55,061 bases of DNA from Thermoplasmata archaeon. Its GTDB lineage: Archaea > Thermoplasmatota > DTKX01 > JAHFTX01. Under the pieces are notes generated by a model. It was not told the origin of the DNA, did not search any database, and saw only the letters and a list, made by a program, of their open reading frames with translations. Below are positions 7,726-14,560 of the stretch, in pieces. The stretch is from contig JAHFTX010000017.1 in the NCBI GenBank assembly GCA_023265395.1, forward strand, positions 1 to 55,061. The letters run 5' to 3'. Position numbers and translations under genes: made by a program. Position 1 is the stretch's first letter. Each line of letters opens with the position of its first letter.

Positions 7726-8751
7726 ATGGCCATCACCCAGAGCGCCCCGTCGCTGGCGGTCCTGGACCGGCGTACCCCGGCTGCCCGCCCCTCGCCCGTG
7801 GCGCGCTCCAAGGTGGATGTGTTGCTGGGAGAGGTGCCGCTCCTATGGCTCGATGCCCCCGCGGGCCGCTCCTGGACCGATTTCTGGCGCTTGGCGCGGA
7901 TCATCGACCAAGACCTCGAGCGCGGGGTCGATGTCGCCGCTGTGATCGAGGCGCGGCGGATACCTCCGGAGTGGGATCCGACGGTCCGTGCCCTCGCCGT
8001 GCGCCTGCAGCAGCGATGGTCCGACGATGCGGAGGGGCGGATCATCGAACGCACCTGTCTCCGTGGGGTGCGACTGATGCAGGAGTTGCAGCATTCCCTC
8101 CCGCCGAGTGCGGCCCGCTACCGTGCGCGAGCCCATGCCCGCACCCTTGGTCCCCTCTTGCAGCTGTGCGCCCTTGCAGAGCCGCGGATCCCGCTCCAGC
8201 GACTGCGCCCTGCCGCGGCCGCCCTTGGGGTGGCGATCGCCCTGGGTGACGACCTGCGCGACCTTCGGGCGGATCGCTCGGTCGGTTGCATCGAGGTCAC
8301 CCTCGAAGAGCTCGCGCTCATCGGGGCGAGCACCTGCGGTGGGATCGACGCCGTTCTCGACAGCTCGTCGCTGCTGCGGCGACTGAGCGCCGTGCGGAGC
8401 GCCATGGCGATCGGATGGGCCGTCGCTGCCGAGGACCTCGCCGCTGCGGCGCTGCCGCAGCAGCGCGGCGGGGTGCTCGGAGCCGCGGCCCGTCTGTGGT
8501 CCGCCCTCGCCCTGCAGGGAGCGCTCGCACCCACGAGCGAGTCGCTGCTCGCGGAGCTGCAGGCCCTGCCGCAGCGGCCGCGCACCTCCCGCTTGCGCCG
8601 TTGGGTCGCCCGCCTCTCCGATGACCCGTACCTGCGTGCACGGTGCAATGCGGTGTTGGAGGGGGCGTGGGTGGACCTACGCTCACTCCCCCACACCCTG
8701 CAGCCCCCGAGCGTGCGTGCCTCGGGGCGCCAGACCAAAGCCCTCAAATAG
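7726..8751 (+). CDS. Divergent squalene/phytoene-synthase-like protein
   Basis: 341 residues, predicted almost entirely helical. Residues 160-200 (LGVAIALGDDLRDLRAD, ending in a TLEELALIG stretch) resemble the second Asp-rich motif of squalene/phytoene synthases (G-x-A-x-Q-x-x-N-x-L-R-D-x-x-x-D, then an ExL segment), with Asp175, Asp176, Asp179 and Asp183. The first motif is weaker: FWRLARIIDQDLERGVD near residues 48-64. These enzymes join prenyl diphosphates head to head. The similarity is partial, so it could be a related helical protein with another role or a non-catalytic relative. The ATG is placed about 29 nt after the TATA core, indicating a leaderless mRNA. No carotenoid or squalene genes adjoin it. 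Confidence 0.45.
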   Translation: MAITQSAPSLAVLDRRTPAARPSPVARSKVDVLLGEVPLLWLDAPAGRSWTDFWRLARIIDQDLERGVDVAAVIEARRIPPEWDPTVRALAVRLQQRWSDDAEGRIIERTCLRGVRLMQELQHSLPPSAARYRARAHARTLGPLLQLCALAEPRIPLQRLRPAAAALGVAIALGDDLRDLRADRSVGCIEVTLEELALIGASTCGGIDAVLDSSSLLRRLSAVRSAMAIGWAVAAEDLAAAALPQQRGGVLGAAARLWSALALQGALAPTSESLLAELQALPQRPRTSRLRRWVARLSDDPYLRARCNAVLEGAWVDLRSLPHTLQPPSVRASGRQTKALK

Positions 8752-8783
8752 CGACGAGCCGCGAAGACCGCTGAGGGCGCGCC

Positions 8784-11700
8784 TTGGCACGGTCGGTGGC
8801 TCATCTCCTCGTGGGAGCCGTGGTGTTGGCAGCGCTCCTGCCGTTGTTGGCGGCTCCCGTCAGCGCCGCCCCCTTGGTCTCCTTCGTCTCCCCCAACAGC
8901 GGGGCGCAGCTTCGTGGCGAGGTCGACATCGAGGCGTTGGCGACTGGCGGTGTCGACCGCGTCGAGCTCTGGATCGACGGCGGCCACTTCTCCGACCTGG
9001 CCAAGCTCGGCGGGGCGACCTATGGGCTGAGCTGGAACACCACCACCTGGGCCGATGGTCCCCATGCGCTCTCGCTGGTCGCTGTCAACCTCACCACGGG
9101 CTCGAGCACCGTCGGTCTGAGCGTGATCACGGACAACCACGGCCCCCTGATCTCAGCGATCACCGTCGGGTACCCCATCGGCCAGGTCACCGCCAAGCAA
9201 GGGGACCGGGTCTTCGTCACCGCCACGGTCACCGACGCCGCGTCGGCGGTCGCAGGCGTGACCTTCGACGGGGAGCGGGTAGGGCTCGACGACCCGCTGC
9301 CGATGTACGACGACGGTGCGCACAACGACACGCTCCCGGGGGATGGGACCTACGGCACGACGACCTTCGGCGTCGGTGTCGAGACCACGGGCTACAACCT
9401 CCTCTCCGTCAGCGCCGCCGACTACCAAGGCAACAGCCGTTCGGTGCCAGCGGTGATGGCCCTCGACAACATCGTGCCGACACCCAAGGACCTGCGGTTG
9501 GTGCTGCCTGCCGATCAGACCGCCATCAAGCAGGGGGACCTGGTGCGCCTGCACCTCAACGTCTCCGACAGCGGGGCGGGAGGTCTCAAGTCGCTGGGGA
9601 CCGACATCGTGCTGACCCTCGACAACAGCGGCAGCATGTCCGCCGAATCGCGCGACGACCTGGCCGCGGCGGCGCAGCAGATCATCGATCTGATGGGCGA
9701 GCGCGACCGCGTCGCCATCTTCGGCTTTGGCGACGACAGCACCGGACTCAAGGAGACCGCGGTGCTCTGGCTGCCCTTCACCGCCATGGACGTCGACGGC
9801 AAGCAGACCGCCTCGGCGGCGATCGTCAGCCTCCTCGAGGTGCAGACCAACACCCCCATCTGGGACACCATCGGGGCAGCCATCGACTACGCCGCCGCCC
9901 AGGGCGCCGATGATGCCGTCGTCGTGGCCATGACCGATGGCGCCGACTGGGGCTACGACTGGTACAACAAGAGCAGCCCCGACGACTTCCCCGACTACCC
10001 CGTCGATGGCATCGGTTTCGAGCGTGGCTCCGAGTCGTACGCCCCGTGGCACACCTGGGGCGAGCAGGCCTTCTACGAGACCCACTACGGCCAGTACTTC
10101 GTCGGCGACATCAGCAGTGCACAGTTCATCGACGCGCGCCCCCACGACAACGACACGCCCTTCCTCTACCCTGCGCCCGGTCCGAGCACCCCGGAGAACT
10201 TCGACCAGGACGACGGCTGGCGCAGTGGGCTGCTCGACGCCCCGGTGCCGGTGTTCACCATCGGCCTGCGGCTGCCCCACAACGACCCGATCCTCGACAA
10301 CTCCACCGAGTACGACCTCTGGCACGTCGCCACGACCAGCGGCAACGGCCAGACGGCAGGCAGGTACTTCTTTGCCCCCAGCAGCACCGAGCTCAAGGGC
10401 GTCTATGAGCAGGTCGCGACCTTCATCAGCCTCGCCGGTGACCTCAACCTGACGCCTCCCGGAGGGATCGACCAGGTCTGGCTCGACGCCGGTTCGTTGG
10501 GCCAGGACCTGCCGATGACCCTGCTCGACGATGGGCTGCACGACGACGGTCTGGCCGGTGACCACACCTATGGCAGCGCGCCCTTCGAGGTCCGCACCGA
10601 CGAGACCTTCCTCGCCCAGATGCGCGCCCACGTGAGCGACCTCTCGGGCAACGAGGGTTCGAGGGAGCTCTCCGTGCTCGTCGACAACGTCCTGCCGGTC
10701 GCCGAGATGCCCCAATGGGACTCCCTGCTGTCGCCCCGCCCGCACAACCTGCCGGCCGACGGCGACCTTCTGCTCCTGCAGGCGCAGGTGCACGATCGCG
10801 ACAGCGGCGTCGCTTCCGCGCAGGTCCAGCTCCCACTGGGGGAGCGGCTCAACCTGTTCAACGATGGAAACCACACCGACTGGCTGCCCGACGACGACAC
10901 CTGGGGGAGCGAGCCCTGGGCGCTGGCCACCGGCGGGGTGACGGGCATGGTGCCGATGACGACCATGAGTCGGGACAATGCCGGCAACGTCGCAGCCTCT
11001 CCCTCGATGCAGCTGGCGGTCAACAACCTCGGGCCTGGTGAGCTCGAGTACCTCAACTTCACCACCGACGGTTACTTCACCGGCGAGGTCCCCCTGGGGA
11101 TCGCCACCGCACCGATGGGACTCTACCAGCGCGTGACGCTGACCATCGACGGCGTCGACTACATCGCCACCCTCGATGCCCAGGGCCGCTGGAGTGTGCC
11201 ACTCACCCCCGAGCAGCTGGGCCCCGGCCGTCACTGCATCAACGCCGTCGCCTACGACCTCTTCGAGGACAAGGACCCCATCGCGCAGGGCGAAGTCTGC
11301 TTCGAGGTCGACCTCTCCGACCCTGTGGTGGTCATCGAATCGCCAGCCGAGGGGGAGTTCCTGATCGGCCTCTCGACGCTCGTGCGCACGCGGCTGAGCG
11401 ACCTCGAGGGACTCGACCCCTCGTCGCTGTGGGTGCGCCTCGACGACGGGCCAGCGCAACCCATCGACGTTCCGATCCCCGACAATGGTAGCGTCGCGTT
11501 CTCGCTGGGCCTGCAAGGGATGGGCGACGGTGGCCACAGGATCTCCCTTGGCGTGCGCGACCTCTCGGGCCGCAGCGGTCAGGCGCAGGTCGGGGTGATC
11601 GTCGATCGCACCCCGCCGGCGTTGCGCATGCTCCAAGGGCCGCCGCCGGGCAGCACCGTCGACCTCAACGCGACCCCGCAGGCGACGGTGGTCATCGAGG

Positions 11701-12464
11701 TCGTCGAATCGGTGGGCTTGCGCGGGGTCACCGTGGCCCTCGATGGCGGCGCACCCGCTGCGGTCGTCGTCGAGCCCTCCGCGTCGGGCACCTGGTCGCT
11801 GACGTTGCCGCTCTCGTCCCTCTCGACCGGGCGGCACGCCTTCGTGATCCTCGCCACCGACCTGGCAGGCCATGATGGGGGGCTGAGCTTCGAGGTGACC
11901 ATCGCTGGGGGGGTCCCCATCGTCCCGCCGCCCGACCCCAAGGACCCCCCGCAGCGCACCGAGGAGTTCCTCGGCTTCGATGGCCTGTGGCTGCTGGTGC
12001 TGGTGGTCGTGTGCGTCACCTTGGCGACGGTCGCCATCGACCGCGAGCGCCGACGGCGACGCATCCAAGGCGAACTCGACCACACCAGCGCCCAGCTGGG
12101 AGCCGCCGAGGCGGCGTTGGCCGACCGGGCGCTCCCCATCGACCAGGGAGGTCCAGCCTTGGAGGAGGCACTCGAGGCTGCTCCACCTGCAGAGCAGGCC
12201 CCCAGGGCGGTAGTCGTCGCGGAGCAGGACCCCGTCCCGGAAGCCCCCATCAGCGACATCGCGTGGGACCACAAGGCTGAGGCGTCGCCACTCCCGCCGG
12301 CGATCGCCGCCGTCGCTACCCCTCAGCCGCCCGTCATCGAGGCCCCGCGGCCCACGGCGGTGCGTTGCCCCGTCTGCAAGGGCGTGGTCCCGGTGACCAC
12401 GCACGAGCGCCCGGCGGTGTTGACGTGCCCCACCTGCGGGACGCGGGGCCGGATCAAGGCGTAG
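8784..12464 (+). CDS. Giant secreted VWA-domain protein with membrane anchor and cytoplasmic zinc ribbon
   Basis: 1226 residues. Signal peptide about 1-28; an Ig-like domain (30-125); a von Willebrand A domain beginning near residue 273 with an intact MIDAS motif Asp280-Asn-Ser-Gly-Ser284, running to about 550 with large insertions; further Ig/cadherin-like modules to about 1050; one transmembrane helix (about 1068-1086); and a cytoplasmic tail ending in a zinc ribbon with Cys1195/1198 and Cys1215/1218. A motif of the form L-x-[DN]-D-G-x-H-x-D-x-x-x-x-D-x-T-[YW]-G occurs three times (near 174, 579 and 691). The predicted role is metal-dependent adhesion at the surface, with an inside-facing zinc module. 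The TTG start at 8784 follows a GAGGG site, 32 nt after the previous stop, so an operon with the upstream gene is possible. Confidence 0.85.
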   Translation: MARSVAHLLVGAVVLAALLPLLAAPVSAAPLVSFVSPNSGAQLRGEVDIEALATGGVDRVELWIDGGHFSDLAKLGGATYGLSWNTTTWADGPHALSLVAVNLTTGSSTVGLSVITDNHGPLISAITVGYPIGQVTAKQGDRVFVTATVTDAASAVAGVTFDGERVGLDDPLPMYDDGAHNDTLPGDGTYGTTTFGVGVETTGYNLLSVSAADYQGNSRSVPAVMALDNIVPTPKDLRLVLPADQTAIKQGDLVRLHLNVSDSGAGGLKSLGTDIVLTLDNSGSMSAESRDDLAAAAQQIIDLMGERDRVAIFGFGDDSTGLKETAVLWLPFTAMDVDGKQTASAAIVSLLEVQTNTPIWDTIGAAIDYAAAQGADDAVVVAMTDGADWGYDWYNKSSPDDFPDYPVDGIGFERGSESYAPWHTWGEQAFYETHYGQYFVGDISSAQFIDARPHDNDTPFLYPAPGPSTPENFDQDDGWRSGLLDAPVPVFTIGLRLPHNDPILDNSTEYDLWHVATTSGNGQTAGRYFFAPSSTELKGVYEQVATFISLAGDLNLTPPGGIDQVWLDAGSLGQDLPMTLLDDGLHDDGLAGDHTYGSAPFEVRTDETFLAQMRAHVSDLSGNEGSRELSVLVDNVLPVAEMPQWDSLLSPRPHNLPADGDLLLLQAQVHDRDSGVASAQVQLPLGERLNLFNDGNHTDWLPDDDTWGSEPWALATGGVTGMVPMTTMSRDNAGNVAASPSMQLAVNNLGPGELEYLNFTTDGYFTGEVPLGIATAPMGLYQRVTLTIDGVDYIATLDAQGRWSVPLTPEQLGPGRHCINAVAYDLFEDKDPIAQGEVCFEVDLSDPVVVIESPAEGEFLIGLSTLVRTRLSDLEGLDPSSLWVRLDDGPAQPIDVPIPDNGSVAFSLGLQGMGDGGHRISLGVRDLSGRSGQAQVGVIVDRTPPALRMLQGPPPGSTVDLNATPQATVVIEVVESVGLRGVTVALDGGAPAAVVVEPSASGTWSLTLPLSSLSTGRHAFVILATDLAGHDGGLSFEVTIAGGVPIVPPPDPKDPPQRTEEFLGFDGLWLLVLVVVCVTLATVAIDRERRRRRIQGELDHTSAQLGAAEAALADRALPIDQGGPALEEALEAAPPAEQAPRAVVVAEQDPVPEAPISDIAWDHKAEASPLPPAIAAVATPQPPVIEAPRPTAVRCPVCKGVVPVTTHERPAVLTCPTCGTRGRIKA

Positions 12465-12473
12465 GGTCCGCGC

Positions 12474-13220
12474 CTACCCGCCCGTGTAGTACAGGGTCAG
12501 GATCGTGTTCGAGAAGAGCGCATGGAAGCCCAGCCCGATGACGAGCATCGCGCCGAGCATCATCGCCCAGCGCAGGTGCTGGGAGAGGGCCTGATCGAGC
12601 AACGCGCCAGCGCACAGCCCCCAGCCGATCAGCAACAGCCCCAGTGAGCCCATGATCCGTGCCAGGCCGCTCCCCATCCGCTGGCCGTCCCGGTAATTGT
12701 CGACCGCCTTCTGATACTCCGCGGTCGGATCGGAGTACTTCTCGAAGTCGTCCAAGTCGGGCGGTGCGATCAGCGCCATGCTGCCTTGGATGGTGCCCGC
12801 CAGCCCGATGAGGATCACCCCAAGGACGACGAAGGACACGTACAGGTGGTTCCCACCTCCACGGCCGAACATCCGGCGCAAATCGATCCGGCCGCCCGGC
12901 TGGTGGGGCACGGGCGCATGTTGCTGGTAGGGGTTGGTCGCCGCGGGGTGCTGTGCTGGAGCGCCGGGCGCGTTCTGCGCGCCGACCACGGTCGGACGCT
13001 GCGGCTGGTACGCCAGTTGCGGAGGGCTTCCTCCTGCACCTTGGCCGGAGGGGGCCTGGGAGTAGGCGGGGTAGGGGGGCGCACCCTGCGCGTGGTACCC
13101 TGGCGACGACGCCGAGGGGCTGGGGTCGTAAGGCCGCGCGCCCGAGGAGCCGTCGCCCTCTTCGAGTTCCGAGACGCGGATCGGATGCTGGTAGCCGCTT
13201 CCACTGGACGTTGGCGCCAT
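12474..13220 (-). CDS. Membrane protein with Pro/Gln/Tyr-rich N-terminal domain
   Basis: 248 residues. The first about 115 residues are low-complexity and rich in Pro, Gln, Ala, Ser and Tyr. Then a basic stretch (RIDLRRMFGRGG) and three transmembrane helices at about 124-146, 186-206 and 216-238. A polar loop with Asp, Glu and Tyr (PDLDDFEKYSDPTAEYQKAV) lies between helices 1 and 2. No family recognised. The ATG at 13220 sits 27 nt after a CGTTTACG TATA-like box, fitting a leaderless start. The upstream open frame is not coding-like. It is convergent with the VWA gene (9 nt between stops) and divergent from the haem-motif gene. The low-complexity end resembles the tails of neighbouring surface proteins. 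Confidence 0.7.
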   Translation of the reverse strand: MAPTSSGSGYQHPIRVSELEEGDGSSGARPYDPSPSASSPGYHAQGAPPYPAYSQAPSGQGAGGSPPQLAYQPQRPTVVGAQNAPGAPAQHPAATNPYQQHAPVPHQPGGRIDLRRMFGRGGGNHLYVSFVVLGVILIGLAGTIQGSMALIAPPDLDDFEKYSDPTAEYQKAVDNYRDGQRMGSGLARIMGSLGLLLIGWGLCAGALLDQALSQHLRWAMMLGAMLVIGLGFHALFSNTILTLYYTGG

Positions 13221-13243
13221 GACGGCGCCATGGCACCACGGGA

Positions 13244-13251
13244 CGTAAACG
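13244..13251 (-). promoter_or_regulatory. TATA-like box (palindromic CGTAAACG)
   Basis: The minus-strand reading is CGTTTACG, centred 27 nt from the ATG at 13220. A GGGTTTTCCC stretch at about 13276-13285 could play the same role for the divergent gene that starts at 13308. Confidence 0.4.
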
Positions 13252-13307
13252 TTGCCGCTGGAGCGCTTGCCAACAGGGTTTTCCCCTCCAGAGAGGGTTC
13301 GAGTTCC

Positions 13308-14333
13308 ATGGGGTGGGCTGGCGGGCGCAGGGGTCTCCTCGCCACCCCACTGGTGGTCGCCGCGCTCCTGCTGGCGATGCTCCCATTGGCGACGACCGCT
13401 CCTGCAGTGCCCACCCAGCAGCAGGCGTGCACCACCTGCCACACCCTCGATCGGTCGATCACGATCACCTTCGAGGTCGTCAGCGCCCAGAGCAACGAGT
13501 CGTTGACCGCGCGGCTCAAGGCGCACGGCCCCTCGCAGGCGGCGGGGCGCAGTGCGCTCTCCTTCCCCCTAGAGGTCGCCGACAACGCTGCGGTGGCTCC
13601 CAGCCCGCGGACCGTCCTCGACGGAAGCGACGAGGACCTCGCCAGCGGCGCCGCCTCCGTCGAAGCGCTGGTGGGACTGCGCCCCCCCTCGAGCGCAGGC
13701 CCGTGGACCCTGCTCCTGTTCTACTCGGTCGGTGAGCCACATGTGACGCAGGCGCTGGTGCTGCGCCTCGACCGCGGGGGCACCAACGGCACCTTGCGCC
13801 TGCAGATCGCGCCCGATGATGGCACCGACCCCCTGGGCGACGTACGTCCCGATCCCACCGGGGGCGTGCTCCTGTTCGCCCATGCCCTGCTGGCGATCGG
13901 TGTGCTTGCGCTGGAGGTGGTCCTGCAGATCCACCTGACCCGCCTCGATCGCACCCTCGACGGCAGGCCCCTTGCGACCAAGCGCGCATGGCTGCGCCGC
14001 CTCGAGAGCCTCGTGACGATCCAGCTGATGGTGCTGACGATCCTCGCGGTCATCGGTCTGGTGCTCCTGCTGTACTACCAGTTCCATGTCGGTGAGGATG
14101 TCATCGGCCGGCAGCTGTTCGTGCCAAAGATCGCCCTGGCCGCGGTCAGCGGCATCGCCCTGCTGGTCGCCGAGGAGCGCAAGTTCCCCCGCTGGCGCGC
14201 CGTGGTGCTGGGCGAAGTCCCCGATGCGGCAGTCGCCGCGACGGTGCGCAACAGCTACGTGCGTCTGCGGCGCCTCGTCACCGTCCTGCTGGTCGTCCTG
14301 TGGTTCGTCGGCGGTGCCTTCGCCCATCTGTAG
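13308..14333 (+). CDS. Membrane-anchored protein with single c-type haem motif (CTTCH)
   Basis: 341 residues. An N-terminal signal sequence (8-33) is followed at once by Cys41-Thr-Thr-Cys44-His45, a CxxCH haem c attachment motif on the outside face. Residues 46-175 form a beta-rich extracellular domain. Four transmembrane helices lie near 183-207, 230-255, 268-285 and 318-337. Several membrane-proximal histidines (AHALL, QIHL, YYQFHV, AFAHL) could bind a b-type haem, as in cytochrome b561-like proteins. This suggests a small electron-transfer protein, but a Cys/His metal site is also possible, and no cytochrome c maturation genes are in the window. It sits between surface-protein genes and begins with an ATG 27 nt after a weak TATA-like run. 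Family not recognised. Confidence 0.65.
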   Translation: MGWAGGRRGLLATPLVVAALLLAMLPLATTAPAVPTQQQACTTCHTLDRSITITFEVVSAQSNESLTARLKAHGPSQAAGRSALSFPLEVADNAAVAPSPRTVLDGSDEDLASGAASVEALVGLRPPSSAGPWTLLLFYSVGEPHVTQALVLRLDRGGTNGTLRLQIAPDDGTDPLGDVRPDPTGGVLLFAHALLAIGVLALEVVLQIHLTRLDRTLDGRPLATKRAWLRRLESLVTIQLMVLTILAVIGLVLLLYYQFHVGEDVIGRQLFVPKIALAAVSGIALLVAEERKFPRWRAVVLGEVPDAAVAATVRNSYVRLRRLVTVLLVVLWFVGGAFAHL

Positions 14334-14338
14334 GTCCA

Positions 14339-14491
14339 TCAACCGCGGCGGACCGTCCGTAGGTACTCCTTGCTGAACGCCAGCAGGTGGGCTCGGCTGA
14401 CCCACTTGTGGGTGGGACAGCGATCGGGCGCCTGGCACCGTGGGCAGGCGCGGTCGGTGGTGACCTCGTACCCTTCGGCATCGTCGCTGAT
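14339..14491 (-). CDS. Small zinc-knuckle protein lacking a standard start codon
   Basis: A 50-residue frame with strong GC-rich third-position use that ends at TGA (14339-14341). It contains CPRCQAPDRCPTH, a likely zinc site (C-x2-C-x5-C-x2-H), followed by a basic helical end (KWVSRAHLLAFSKEYLRTVR). The frame extends upstream to a TAA but has no ATG, GTG or TTG. The first sensible codon is ATC at 14489-14491, and a GGAGG lies about 22 nt ahead of it. It faces the beta-helix gene across a shared AT element (14533-14541). Either a rare start codon is used, or a one-base sequencing error or mutation hides the real start. No family recognised. Confidence 0.5.
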   Translation of the reverse strand: MSDDAEGYEVTTDRACPRCQAPDRCPTHKWVSRAHLLAFSKEYLRTVRRG

Positions 14492-14532
14492 GCTCCTGCC
14501 CCCGGGACCTCCATGGGCAGGGGCTTGGCACC

Positions 14533-14541
14533 ATTAAATAG
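14533..14541. promoter_or_regulatory. Bidirectional TATA element
   Basis: ATTAAATAG on the plus strand is centred 24 nt before the ATG at 14561, giving a leaderless mRNA. Read on the minus strand, CTATTTAAT would start transcription near 14511, just ahead of the small zinc-knuckle frame. Confidence 0.65.
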
Positions 14542-14560
14542 GGTGGAACAGCGTCGAACC

